Of a stretch of 64,000 nt of DNA, positions 7,985 to 17,849 are shown one piece after another. The DNA is taken from assembly GCF_003364315.1 (NCBI RefSeq), contig NZ_NXLS01000007.1:1-64000 (forward strand), given 5' to 3'. Numbering within the stretch: position 1 is the stretch's first letter; each line of letters opens with the position of its first letter. Under the pieces are notes generated by a model. The model had not been told where the DNA came from, did no database searches, and was given only the letters and a program-made list of their open reading frames with translations. Origin of the DNA: Helicobacter ganmani (GTDB lineage Bacteria; Campylobacterota; Campylobacteria; Campylobacterales; Helicobacteraceae). Both the position numbers and the translations under genes were made by a program.

Positions 7985-8590
7985 ATGCAAGATTGTTTCA
8001 AAATATTATTTTCTTTGGGTTATAAACGTTTTTATCATAAAGAAGAAATTTTGTTCTTTGAGGGCGAGACTCCAAAACAACTTTTTGTGCTACTAAGTGG
8101 CAAAGTCAGAGTCTATAAAACCATAGAACAAAGCCTAAAAACTAGAAGTAGAAACGCAAAAAAAATAGCCAAAGAACAAATTTTACACCAAATTTGTGCG
8201 CCAAATTTCATTGCTGAAATGCCAAGCTTCTTAAACCAACCCTTTCCAGCTAGTGCAGCTTGCGATGAGGAATGCGAGATTTTAGAAATTAGTCTTGCAA
8301 CTTTTCAAAAACAATGTATGGGAAATCCAACTTTCTGTCGTGAATTAGTTGCTTCACTTTGCAATAAAATCAAAATGCTAGAATCGCATATTGCTCAAAA
8401 TTCCTTAGGATTAAAAGAGCGACTAATGAATTTTTTGCACGCAAATGAAACAGAGTTAGCACATTTAACACAGCGACAAATCGCCCAAAAGCTGAACACG
8501 AGTGCCGAATCTCTTTCGCGCGTATTAAGAGAACTCAAATCACAAGGAGTTTTAAACACACAAAAGGGGAAAATTATTTTAAAAGCCTAA
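7985..8590 (+). CDS. Crp/Fnr-family transcription regulator (NssR-like)
   Basis: The 201-aa protein has a cyclic-nucleotide-binding-like jelly-roll (residues about 15-120; ILFFEGETPKQLFVLLSGKVRVYKT, quoted here in part: FFEGETPKQLFVLLSGKV) and a C-terminal winged helix with the recognition helix TSAESLSRVLRELK near 170-185. It lacks the N-terminal Cys cluster of oxygen-sensing Fnr proteins. Length, family and closeness to the truncated globin gene suggest the counterpart of C. jejuni NssR, which activates globin genes under nitrosative stress. The identity as NssR is inferred from neighbourhood; other Crp/Fnr paralogues are possible. Start ATG follows a strong AGGGAGG site. Confidence 0.8.
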   Translation: MQDCFKILFSLGYKRFYHKEEILFFEGETPKQLFVLLSGKVRVYKTIEQSLKTRSRNAKKIAKEQILHQICAPNFIAEMPSFLNQPFPASAACDEECEILEISLATFQKQCMGNPTFCRELVASLCNKIKMLESHIAQNSLGLKERLMNFLHANETELAHLTQRQIAQKLNTSAESLSRVLRELKSQGVLNTQKGKIILKA

Positions 8591-8603
8591 ATTTTGGGCT
8601 TTT
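8582..8603 (+). terminator. Rho-independent terminator after the Crp/Fnr-type gene
   Basis: AAAGCC and GGCTTT form a 6-bp stem around an 8-9 base AT-rich loop, starting at the last codons of the gene, followed by TTTT. A compact intrinsic terminator. Confidence 0.6.
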
Positions 8604-8698
8604 ATCGCTTTATCCAAATTCTAGCCCAACCCTATGCGTTGCTAAACTTTTCAAAATTTCGGTAAAATTCTAAAATCCAAATAGACTGAAGGGCGAGA

Positions 8699-9319
8699 AT
8701 GAAAAAACTAGCAATATTTGGTGCTGGTGGGCACGGAGCAGTCATCGCAGAGATTTTAGAATCCCAAAATTTATCTTTTGAAATTCTCATTGACGACAAT
8801 CCAAAAAACAAGATTCTTAATGGAATCACTGCCATTTCAAGAGCAGAATTTCTCAACCTAGCAAATGCTAAAGATTTTGGTATTCTCCTAGCGATTGGTG
8901 ATAATTTGATGCGGCAGAATCTTTATCACTTTTTTGTCAAACAAGGATTCTGTTTGCCTTTTGTTGCACATCGTCGTGCTATAATCTCAAAATCCGCCAA
9001 AATTGCTAGCGGGAGTGTGGTAATGCCAAACACTGTTATCAACGCACGCGCTTCAATCGGAATGGGTGCGATAATCAATAGTGGGAGCATTATAGAACAC
9101 GATTGCAGAATCGGGGATTTCTCCCATATTGCACCTAGTGCGACACTTTGTGGAAATGTGCAAGTTGGGGATTGCACACATATTGGTGCAGGAAGCGTGA
9201 TTATTGAAGGGAAAAGTATTGGGCAACACTGCCTCATTGGTGCAGGAAGCGTAGTGATTAGCGACATACCACCGCATAAAAAAGTCGTTGGCAATCCGGC
9301 GAAAAAAGAATTAAGATAA
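8699..9319 (+). CDS. pglD: UDP-4-amino-sugar N-acetyltransferase PglD
   Basis: The 206-aa protein has an N-terminal Rossmann-like sugar-nucleotide domain (AIFGAGGHGAVIAEIL) and a C-terminal left-handed beta helix of hexapeptide repeats (residues about 95-200), with the family His in IIEHDC. PglD uses acetyl-CoA to acetylate the 4-amino group of the UDP-sugar made by PglE, completing UDP-diNAcBac. It is first in the run pglD-pglE-pglF, with 9 bases to pglE. Start supported by GGGCGAGA just upstream. Confidence 0.93.
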   Translation: MKKLAIFGAGGHGAVIAEILESQNLSFEILIDDNPKNKILNGITAISRAEFLNLANAKDFGILLAIGDNLMRQNLYHFFVKQGFCLPFVAHRRAIISKSAKIASGSVVMPNTVINARASIGMGAIINSGSIIEHDCRIGDFSHIAPSATLCGNVQVGDCTHIGAGSVIIEGKSIGQHCLIGAGSVVISDIPPHKKVVGNPAKKELR

Positions 9320-10455
<1,136 letters not shown>

Positions 10456-10456
<1 letters not shown>

Positions 10457-12279
10457 TGCTACAATCCGTTTTATTCCGCCCAAGCAATGCCAAACGCATT
10501 ATATTTTTTGTCTTTATAGACTTGCTTGTTTCTTATTTCACGCTCGTACTTTCTTATGATTTGCGCTTTAGCTTTCAAGTGCCTTTGGAATTTAATTTCG
10601 CAGTTGTATCGGTTTTTTATGTCTTAATTTCCTTAAAGATTCTGCTTTTGGCTTTATTCAAAATCTATCTTGTGCCGTGGCGATTCTTTGGGCTATTAGA
10701 AGCCTTAAAAATCTTTTATGCACACATCTTGGCTTATGGAATCTTTTGTGCCATTGCGTTTTTTGGAGGGGCGTTTGGAAACTTTCCCTTAAGTGTAATA
10801 GGTATTGACTTTGTAATTTCTAGTATTTTTATTGGAGCAATCAGAATCTCTAAGCGCATTTACTTGGAAAATTCACCCAAAAACTCCCCCAAACCCGCTG
10901 TGATTTTTGGAGCAAATACACAAAGTGCGACATTGATTAAAGCCGCCCTTAATAGCGAGATTCCATTTTATCCTCTTGCAATTATTGAAGAAGATGAAAA
11001 AACATTTGGGAATTACATCTCCAATCTCAAAATCTATCCCAAATCGGCTTTGAAAGAACTCATACAAAAGCATAAAATCAAATCCGCAATCCTCACGCGT
11101 TCTTTTTCCAAACCTCCTTTAGAGGGAATCTTTAACGAGCTGACACAATTAGGAATTGATGAAATTAAAATTGCAAATTTGCTCAAAGACGATACACAAA
11201 AAACCCCCTCTGAACCTCTTAAAAATATCTCTATTGAAGATTTGCTTTCGCGTCCAAGCAAGGATTTAGATAAGGAAGTCATCGGCGCGTTTCTAAAAGA
11301 CAAAAGAGTGCTTATCACAGGGGCTGGAGGAAGTATCGGAAGCGAAATCGTGCGACAATGTGTAGAATTTGGCGCGCAAAGAATCGTTTTGGTAGAGCAT
11401 AGTGAGTTTAACTTATATGCGATTTTAGAGGAACTCTGCTCCCAACAAAACAAAGACTTTAAAGCCTTGCTTCGTCCTTGCTTACTAAGCATTTTAGAAA
11501 AAGACCGCTTTGGTGCGCTCATCAACGAGGAAAAGCCCGACATTATCGTGCATGCTGCGGCTTACAAACATGTGCCGCTTTGTGAATACAATCAAAAAAG
11601 TGCGATTGAAAACAATATCATCGGAAGCAAAAATGTGCTAGATAGTGCGATTGAAGCAGGGGTGCCAAAAGTCGTTGTCATCTCTACGGACAAAGCGGTG
11701 CGTCCGACCAATGTAATGGGCGCAACCAAACGCATAGTAGAACTCTATGCGCAAAATGTAGAATCCAAGAGTAGTGAAATTGTCGCCGTTCGATTCGGAA
11801 ATGTGTTAGGTAGTAGTGGCTCTGTCGTGCCAAAATTCAAGGCGCAAATAGAATCGGGTGGTCCTATTACCGTTACACACCCAGAAATCACACGCTATTT
11901 TATGCTAATTCCCGAAGCTTGTCGGCTCGTGTTGCAAGCCGGAGCAATTGCGCAAGGGGGGGAAATTTTTATTTTAGATATGGGAGAACCGGTTAAAATT
12001 GTAGATTTGGCGAAAAATATGTTACGACTTTATGGCAAAGAAAACGAAATTACGATTGAATTTAGCGGATTGCGTCCCGGTGAGAAGCTATATGAAGAAT
12101 TGTTGCTTGATGAGAGTGAGGGAAAAACAAAATATCCCTCCATACAAGTGGCGCGTCCAACAAAATACGATATTCACAAACTTAACGCAGATATTACAGA
12201 ACTTATGCAGTGCAAGGATTCTAAAGAACATCTTGCAAAACTTAAAGAAATCGTAGTAGAATTTCACCATAACGCATAA
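10456..12279 (+). CDS. pglF: UDP-GlcNAc 4,6-dehydratase PglF
   Basis: The 607-aa protein starts at a GTG that overlaps the pglE stop (TAGTG). Four N-terminal membrane segments (residues about 15-125) are followed by a CoA-binding-like Rossmann domain and a SDR dehydratase domain with VLITGAGGSIGSEIV (about 282-296), VHAAAYKHVPL, STDKAVRPTNVMGATK and the C-terminal FSGLRPGEKLYEELL. The YxxxK of classical SDRs is replaced by MGATK, as in the PglF/FlaA1-like membrane dehydratases. It makes the 4-keto-6-deoxy intermediate for bacillosamine at the inner membrane. Confidence 0.93.
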
Positions 12280-12298
12280 CAACTCTTAAAGAAAATTT

Positions 12299-13384
12299 AT
12301 GAATCCTACCAAACAAAAAACCCTAGCAATCGTTATCTCCTCTCTTAGAATGGGTGGAGCAGAACGCGTAGCAAGCTTCGTCGCAAACGAACTTGCAAGT
12401 CAATATAGAATCGTGCTTTTTGTATGGAATGAGAAAGAAAGATTCTATCCACTAAATTCTAATGTGGAAATCCGAATCCTTGCAACCAAAAATCGTGGAG
12501 TACTTGGCAATACCTTGCGCATTTTTAAGCTTTGGAGAGCATTTAAGAGCGAAAAGGTGGATTTAAGCATTAGCTTTATTCATCAAACCAACATTTTAAG
12601 TATTTTCGCTTCCAAAATGGCTCGGATTCCTTGTATTGCAACAGAACATAGCATTTTTAGCGCGCTAGATTCCAAATTTTGGCGTATTTTGCGTTACTTG
12701 ACTTATCCTTTGGCAAGCTGCATTACAACCCTCACGCAACAAGACTTAAAACATTATCACTTCGTCAAAAATGCCTATGTTTTGCCAAATCCTGTGGAAA
12801 TAGACTGCAATCCTCACACCCCACCAATCCTAGAATCCTACCGACCTTACATCTTGAGTGCTGGGCGAATGATTTCCTCTAAAGGTTTTGATGAGTTAAT
12901 AGAGGCTTTTAGAATCTTTAGCGCAGAGTTTCCGCAATATTCCTTGTTACTTGCGGGAGATGGAATCCAAAGACAAGCATTAGAGGAGCAAGCCAAAGGA
13001 TTAAAATGTAAATTTCTAGGCAAGATAGAATCCCTTGCCCCTTACTATGCAAAGGCTGAATTTTTCTCCCTTGCAAGCCATAGGGAAGCCTTAAGCAATG
13101 TTTTAATTGAATCGCTTTTGTGTGGAACACCTGTGGTAAGCTATGATTGTCCTTATGGACCAAAGGAGATTATCACTTGCGATGGCACTACACACAATGG
13201 AATCTTAGTGAAAATGGACGCAAAAAGAGTGGAATCCCTTGCGGCTGCATTTGTTGAAATGGCGCAAAATAAAAAAGATTATGTCAAAAATACTACGTTG
13301 GCTTACGAACGCTTTTCATCTAAGGTTGTGCTAGAAAAATGGCAGCAACTCATTCTTGATTGCCTAAACAAAACACCTACTTAA
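12299..13384 (+). CDS. GT4 family glycosyltransferase (PglH/PglJ-like)
   Basis: A 361-aa two-domain GT-B enzyme. N-terminal SSLRMGGAERVASFVANEL is typical of the PglJ/PglH group; the C-terminal half holds SAGRMISSKGFDELI and the donor-site acidic pair in HREALSNVLIESLLCGTPVV. It follows pglF by 19 bases on the same strand and so probably extends the lipid-linked N-glycan. Which of the sugars it adds cannot be read from the sequence. The last codons overlap the end of the convergent lipoprotein gene. Confidence 0.8.
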   Translation: MNPTKQKTLAIVISSLRMGGAERVASFVANELASQYRIVLFVWNEKERFYPLNSNVEIRILATKNRGVLGNTLRIFKLWRAFKSEKVDLSISFIHQTNILSIFASKMARIPCIATEHSIFSALDSKFWRILRYLTYPLASCITTLTQQDLKHYHFVKNAYVLPNPVEIDCNPHTPPILESYRPYILSAGRMISSKGFDELIEAFRIFSAEFPQYSLLLAGDGIQRQALEEQAKGLKCKFLGKIESLAPYYAKAEFFSLASHREALSNVLIESLLCGTPVVSYDCPYGPKEIITCDGTTHNGILVKMDAKRVESLAAAFVEMAQNKKDYVKNTTLAYERFSSKVVLEKWQQLILDCLNKTPT

Positions 13385-13577
13385 AAATAAAGGCTCTTTT
13401 GAAATAGTTTTGATAGATAGATTGCATACTGAAATGATTTGAATTGCCTAGTTTTATAATATTTAATTCCGAAGTCGGTTGCATTTTGTTTTCTACCACC
13501 AAAATTTTATTCTCACAACCATTCAAAAAAATGCCTAATAAAGCTACAAATATAATAAAAATTAAATTTTTCATCAT
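13377..13577 (-). CDS. Small putative lipoprotein
   Basis: A 66-aa protein with a 17-residue hydrophobic signal and lipobox FLNGC at 17-21. A GGGGAAG site precedes the paired ATGATG start. The mature part of about 45 aa is not recognised. The gene is convergent with, and overlaps by 8 bases, the glycosyltransferase gene. Confidence 0.55.
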   Translation of the reverse strand: MMKNLIFIIFVALLGIFLNGCENKILVVENKMQPTSELNIIKLGNSNHFSMQSIYQNYFKRAFIFK

Positions 13578-13747
13578 TCAACTTCCCCAATTAATGTTTA
13601 TCAAAATTATAAAAAAGACTTGTAAATAAAAAATGGTGAAATTATTAAGATTTGATGAAGTTGAAAACAATCCTATTTTGAGGATTTTATAGAGAATTAA
13701 AGTTTGATTTTATACAATAATATCCATATCAGTATATAAGGATTATT

Positions 13748-14017
13748 ATGCTTTGCCCTATTTGCAGTGTAGATTTAGTAATGAGTGAAAGAAACGGTGT
13801 TGAAATTGATTACTGCCCAAAATGTCGCGGTGTGTGGCTAGATAGGGGAGAGCTAGATAAAATCATAGAAAGAAGTACCCCACAAAGACAAAGGGAAGTG
13901 CAAAATTCTCAACCCAACTATCAACAAGATTTGCGTAGATCAGATTCTCACTACAATGATGGCTATTACAAAAAGAAAAAGAGGGAGAGTTGGTTAGGAG
14001 AGATTTTTGATTTTTAA
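13748..14017 (+). CDS. TFIIB-type zinc-ribbon protein
   Basis: An 89-aa protein. CPIC near the N-terminus and YCPKCRGVWLDRGELDKI at about 24-41 match the zf-TFIIB family of short bacterial zinc ribbons. A charged, Gln/Lys-rich tail follows, ending ESWLGEIFDF. Its biological role is unknown. AAGGATT precedes the ATG. Nothing links it functionally to its neighbours. Confidence 0.8.
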   Translation: MLCPICSVDLVMSERNGVEIDYCPKCRGVWLDRGELDKIIERSTPQRQREVQNSQPNYQQDLRRSDSHYNDGYYKKKKRESWLGEIFDF

Positions 14018-14074
14018 CCCGAAACAACATACCAATATTAAATATTGCTCTTGACTTCAATCACAAGGGATATA

Positions 14075-14218
14075 ATGACCATTTTAAAAGATGTTTTCAA
14101 GCTTGACAAAAATTACAGATATTTTACAAAAAAAAAAAAAAAAAAGGGGGGGGGGGGGCAGAATCTCTCCTTAAACTCCTGCTCCTTTAATTCTCTGATT
14201 CTATTGTATTATTTAAAA
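14075..14218 (+). other. Short ORF containing an A18/G13 homopolymer (possible 5' end of a contingency gene)
   Basis: ATG at 14075 follows AAGGGA at good spacing and reads MTILKDVFKLDKNYRYFTKK, then Lys codons in the A run and Gly codons in the G run, ending at TGA 14216-14218. All three frames after the tract stop within about 25 codons, and none joins the remnant at 14217-14414. So if this is a phase-variable gene, it is also truncated. The A18/G13 junction may alternatively reflect an assembly or sequencing problem. Confidence 0.4.
14128..14158. repeat. Homopolymer tract: A18 directly followed by G13
   Basis: Eighteen A (14128-14145) then thirteen G (14146-14158). G runs of this length in Campylobacterota are commonly hypermutable contingency tracts; a double A/G tract is unusual. 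Length in the true genome is uncertain, since such runs are often miscounted. Confidence 0.85.
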
Positions 14219-14414
14219 TGAAATCGCACTAGGAGACCCGGGATTACTCACAAGCAAACGACTAGCAGAAGAAACGAATTGGAAATTTGAATACTATTAT
14301 AGTATCTATGGAATCACACCTTATTCCTTTGATATTCGGCAAGGATTAGGGGAAATCTTGCACTTTGCGGATTTTATGCCACTCTTTATCCAAGAGCATT
14401 ATAAGATTCCATAA
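14217..14414 (+). pseudogene. C-terminal remnant of an unidentified gene
   Basis: After a stop at 14214-14216 one frame is open for 65 codons and reads like real protein (IALGDPGLLTSKRLAEE near the start, GLGEILHFADFMPLF later) but has no start codon or ribosome site. It is probably the 3' end of a gene whose front has been lost. The GDPGLL motif recalls polysaccharide pyruvyl transferases, but the rest does not convince me, so I leave it unnamed. From 14415 to 14524 I see nothing else. Confidence 0.4.
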
Positions 14415-14524
14415 GAAAAAATAAGCAGAATCAAACAAAATCAGAATTTTAGCTTAAAAAACCCATATTATCGCTTACGATTGTTTTAAATTGAAAGATT
14501 AAAAGAATCACAAATAATAAGAAG

Positions 14525-14601
14525 TGGCGGAGCGGACGGGGCTCGAACCCGCGACCCCCTGCGTGACAGGCAGGTATTCTAACCAGCTGAACTACCGCTC
14601 C
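14525..14601 (-). tRNA. tRNA-Asp (GTC)
   Basis: The reverse complement folds as a 77-nt tRNA with acceptor GGAGCGG, anticodon loop CTGTCAC (anticodon GTC), T loop GGTTCGAG and encoded CCA. First of four tRNA genes in a row on the minus strand. Confidence 0.95.
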
Positions 14602-14612
14602 ACATTAAGCAG

Positions 14613-14688
14613 TGGTGGTCGCTATAAGACTCGAACTTATGACATCCACCTTGTAAGGGTGGCGCTCTACCAACTGAGCTAAGCGACC
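14613..14688 (-). tRNA. tRNA-Val (TAC)
   Basis: A 76-nt cloverleaf with acceptor GGTCGCT, anticodon loop CTTACAA (TAC), T loop GTTCGAG and encoded CCA. Eleven bases separate it from tRNA-Asp. Confidence 0.95.
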
Positions 14689-14715
14689 ATTAGGGAAACA
14701 AAAATCAAATAAAAG

Positions 14716-14790
14716 TGGTGACTCCTAGGGGATTCGAACCCCTGTAGCCACCGTGAAAGGGTGGTATCCTAACCGTTAGATGAAGGAGCC
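14716..14790 (-). tRNA. tRNA-Glu (TTC)
   Basis: A 75-nt cloverleaf with acceptor GGCTCCT, anticodon loop CTTTCAC (TTC), T loop GTTCGAA and encoded CCA. Confidence 0.95.
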
Positions 14791-14818
14791 ACTTTTATTT
14801 ACCACATTGTATAAAGAG

Positions 14819-14894
14819 TGGTGACCCGCGTTGGATTCGAACCAACGGCCCATTCCTTAAAAGGGAATTGCTCTACCAACTGAGCTAGCGGGTC
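14819..14894 (-). tRNA. tRNA-Lys (TTT)
   Basis: A 76-nt cloverleaf with acceptor GACCCGC, anticodon loop CTTTTAA (TTT), T loop GTTCGAA and encoded CCA. It is the most upstream of the minus-strand cluster; a shared promoter probably lies in 14895-14944. Confidence 0.95.
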
Positions 14895-14944
14895 AAACAT
14901 TGAAAATTAAGGAATTGGAATGATACAGATATTTTGTATAAAAG

Positions 14945-16078
14945 TCAATAGTTTGATAAAAAAACCTTTAAAAACAATAAATAAGCATAAATAGTAGCTT
15001 GCGCTTGAATATAATTTCTATCCCCTTTAAAATGCAATCGCTCAATGATTTCCGCACCTTTTCTGTCCTTTGCACCGATAAATATTGTTCCGATAGGTTT
15101 GCTCGCGCTTCCTCCGCTTGGTCCTGCAATTCCGCTTGTTGCAAGCGCAAAATCAGCCCCAGAGAGTTTCAATGCACCCTCTAACATCTCACGCACCACC
15201 GCTTCACTCACTGCACCAAAGGATTCTAAGTTTTCGCTTGAAACCTCCAGCCAAGATTCTTTGATTGCATTAGCATAACCAATCACACCCCCATCAAATA
15301 CATTGCTTGCACCACTTTCTTTTGTCAAATGGTAAGCAATTAACCCTCCTGTGCAACTTTCTGCTGCAGTAATTTTAAGATGATGTTGAGAAAGTAGAGC
15401 AATTACGCTTTGTGCAAGGTTACGACTAGGAAAAATTTTGTCCCCAAAAGAGAATTGAACGACTTTCACAAACTCCTTTAAAGATTCGTCCCTCTTGCTT
15501 GTCGCGCTTAGAATCTCTAAGCTAGAATCTGTGTTCAAAATCTCTAAATTGACTTCAAAATCCTTTGCAATTCCCTCAAGAAGAATTTTCGCACTGATTG
15601 CGTCCAAGCCTAAAAGATACAAAAATATCGTGCGATAAACTTCCCCACACTCGCCAAACTGCGATTCTAAAAAACATTGCAAATCCTCTTGCGATTCTGT
15701 CTGATTTTCAAATGAATTTTGCAAATCCAATAGCCAAATTCTACGCATTTGATTTTCTACTTCACACTCTATTTTTAGCATTTTTTTTCTAGTGATTGGA
15801 GGAATTTTTATATTGGATTCCTTGTGTGTTGTTTGGATAAACTCTAATAATTTGCTAAAGCATTGACTATCGGCGACAATCAGGAGATTGTCTGCAATCT
15901 GCAAGCTGAAGCCCAAAGAACCAAAAAGAGCATTTTCGGGGTTTATTTTCAAATCCAAAGAATCGCAAAAAATGATTTGATGAATGTCGCCAATCATCTC
16001 TCTTGCAAATCTTTGTGCAAACTGATTTAAGGGGAGAAAATCACGATAATTTTTGCCAATACAAAATAAAATATTCAA
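14945..16078 (-). CDS. CinA-family protein with C-terminal NMN amidohydrolase domain
   Basis: Residues about 215-370 of this 377-aa protein form the CinA C-terminal domain: TAAESCTGGLIAYHLTKESG, GGVIGYANAIKESWL, ATSGIAGPSGGSASKPIGT. In the family this domain deamidates nicotinamide mononucleotide in pyridine-nucleotide salvage. The first 210 residues do not show the MoCF-like COG1058 domain that normally precedes it in full CinA; they are Cys/Phe-rich and unrecognised. Naming the C-terminal domain is safe, the physiological role less so. Confidence 0.8.
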   Translation of the reverse strand: MNILFCIGKNYRDFLPLNQFAQRFAREMIGDIHQIIFCDSLDLKINPENALFGSLGFSLQIADNLLIVADSQCFSKLLEFIQTTHKESNIKIPPITRKKMLKIECEVENQMRRIWLLDLQNSFENQTESQEDLQCFLESQFGECGEVYRTIFLYLLGLDAISAKILLEGIAKDFEVNLEILNTDSSLEILSATSKRDESLKEFVKVVQFSFGDKIFPSRNLAQSVIALLSQHHLKITAAESCTGGLIAYHLTKESGASNVFDGGVIGYANAIKESWLEVSSENLESFGAVSEAVVREMLEGALKLSGADFALATSGIAGPSGGSASKPIGTIFIGAKDRKGAEIIERLHFKGDRNYIQAQATIYAYLLFLKVFLSNY

Positions 16079-16159
16079 AATCTTACCTTATCTCTTGTAA
16101 TTTTAATACCTTAATGGTAAAATATTTTAACTATTTTAAAGCTTATTTTGGAGGTAAAT

Positions 16160-17041
16160 ATGGGAAAAGTTTTAGTTGTGCGCCCAGAAGATGAAAAACC
16201 GGGTGAAGTCTATAATGGCAAAGGCAAATTGAATAAAAAATTTTATGAAAAAGAAATCACAAAACTACAAATTGAACTCATCAAACTGCAAAATTGGGTA
16301 AAAAAATACAACAAAAAAATCATTATTATTTTGGAAGGTCGTGATGCAGCAGGCAAAGGAGGCACAATTAAAGCATTAAGAGAGCATTTAAACCCACGCG
16401 GTTGTCGTGTCGTAGCACTACAAAAACCTAGTGATGTAGAAATGACACAATGGTATTTTCAACGTTATATTGATGAATTGCCAAATGGTGGGGAAATCGT
16501 GTTTTTTGACCGCAGTTGGTATAATCGTGCGGGGGTTGAAAAGGTGATGAATTTCTGCACAAATGACCAATATAGAGAATTTATCATTCAAGTTTCACAC
16601 TTAGAACAAATGCTGATTGAGAGTGGATATATACTTTTCAAATTTTTCTTAGATGTTGGACGCGAAGAGCAAAAAAAGCGCATTGAAAGCCGCAAAGATG
16701 AGCCGCTTAAACGTTGGAAACTAAGTCCAATTGATGAGCTATCTTTGAATCTTTGGGACGAATATACCGAAACATTTGAAAAAATGTTTTCACGCACGCA
16801 TACTCCTTTTGCTCCTTGGCTCATTGTGGATTCTAACGACAAAAAACGTGCGCGTATCAATCTTGCGAGAATCTTACTCTCTAAGCTAGACTATGAAGAT
16901 AAAGATGTAGAGAATGTATGTTTGTTAGCCGACCCGGGCATTGTAACAACTTATTCTAGCGTTAGAGCATTCTCTCAAGACAATGAAGCCCTAAAGAAAA
17001 AGAAAGACAAAGAAAAAGATAAAAAGAAAGACAAAAAATAG
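16160..17041 (+). CDS. ppk2: Polyphosphate kinase 2
   Basis: 293 aa from ATG 16160, chosen because GGAGG sits 7 bases upstream. Walker A GRDAAGKGG at about 60-68, FFDRSWYNRAGVE in the lid region near 117-129 and Walker-B-like FFLDVG are the PPK2 signatures. The enzyme transfers phosphate between polyphosphate and nucleotides; the class I form prefers making GTP or ATP from polyphosphate. A highly basic Lys/Asp tail (last 20 residues) is an unusual low-complexity end. It is monocistronic, followed by a hairpin. Confidence 0.93.
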   Translation: MGKVLVVRPEDEKPGEVYNGKGKLNKKFYEKEITKLQIELIKLQNWVKKYNKKIIIILEGRDAAGKGGTIKALREHLNPRGCRVVALQKPSDVEMTQWYFQRYIDELPNGGEIVFFDRSWYNRAGVEKVMNFCTNDQYREFIIQVSHLEQMLIESGYILFKFFLDVGREEQKKRIESRKDEPLKRWKLSPIDELSLNLWDEYTETFEKMFSRTHTPFAPWLIVDSNDKKRARINLARILLSKLDYEDKDVENVCLLADPGIVTTYSSVRAFSQDNEALKKKKDKEKDKKKDKK

Positions 17042-17109
17042 CAGTTTTGCGCTATTACGAGCAACTACTCAATGTAGCTTCGTAAGCAAGTAAAGTTTTT
17101 TGCTAAAAC

Positions 17110-17156
17110 AAACTGCCTTATTGCGCCTCACTACCCCGCACAATAGGGCAGTTTTA
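17110..17156. terminator. Probable intrinsic terminator after ppk2
   Basis: AAACTGCCTTATTG and CAATAGGGCAGTTT form a 13-bp stem with one mismatch around a 17-base loop and are followed by TTATAT. The stem is symmetric enough to act in both directions. Confidence 0.55.
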
Positions 17157-17598
17157 TATCGCGAATCTTTACTAAGTGCTTATTGATATCTTTTAATTGC
17201 GGATTCTTTGCCTAGTGAAATTCAAAAATACCTTACAATTTACTTAAATTAATGTGATTTTGGATTGAAAATTTTTGCTAAACTAGATTCGCTTCGCACA
17301 AGCTAAAATATCTCTTTGAGATTCTGTATTTTAAGGGATATTTCGGGCTGCGCCCTCAATATAACAAAGTCGGAGGTATTGTGTAGCAACTCACCTAACT
17401 TAGCAAATAGGACAATGTAGCTTGTCATTCTGAGCCTTTGGGTGAAGAATCCCTTTTGTGATTCCGCTTTTTACTCTTTTAGATTCCTCGCTGCACCTAA
17501 AATGGCAGAGGCGTGAGATTCCTAACAATACTTAGAATAACCGCCCTTGTGCCAAATGGCAAAAGCCTCAAAATCTAAAAACTTAATAGCTAGAATCG
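17157..17598. other. Gene-free stretch with a dispersed repeat
   Basis: No convincing ORF or RNA gene. It holds an element TGTCATTCTGAGCC ... GAAGAATCCC at 17423-17453, a type of short imperfect inverted repeat scattered through many Helicobacter genomes, and several fragments of similar GC-richer sequence. Otherwise I see nothing. Confidence 0.5.
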
Positions 17599-17838
17599 CT
17601 AAGGCTTCTTAATAAGATACCTTATCGTGGCTCCTAGCTGCTCTACTCCTAACACTTCATAGCCGTGATTTTTCGCATCAATGGGGATATTATTAATGCT
17701 TTGTGGGCAATCACTTAGCACTTCCAAAATCTCGCCACTTTTAAGCTCGGGCAAAACCTCCAGAGTTCTTACCGCAGGATAAGGGCAAGGCTCACCTTGC
17801 AAGTCTAATCTAAAATTTGGGATAATTTCTTGTTGCAT
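17599..17838 (-). CDS. yedF: YedF-like sulfurtransferase-fold protein (TusA family)
   Basis: A 79-aa SirA/TusA-fold protein with the family motif LDLQGEPCPYPAVRTLE, the CPxP Cys at about residue 18, and a C-terminal RYLIKK strand. It lies 11 bases after yedE on the same strand. The YedE/YedF pair is associated with transport and handling of sulfur or selenium compounds; the precise substrate is not established from sequence. Confidence 0.88.
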   Translation of the reverse strand: MQQEIIPNFRLDLQGEPCPYPAVRTLEVLPELKSGEILEVLSDCPQSINNIPIDAKNHGYEVLGVEQLGATIRYLIKKP

Positions 17839-17849
17839 ATTCTCCTCCT

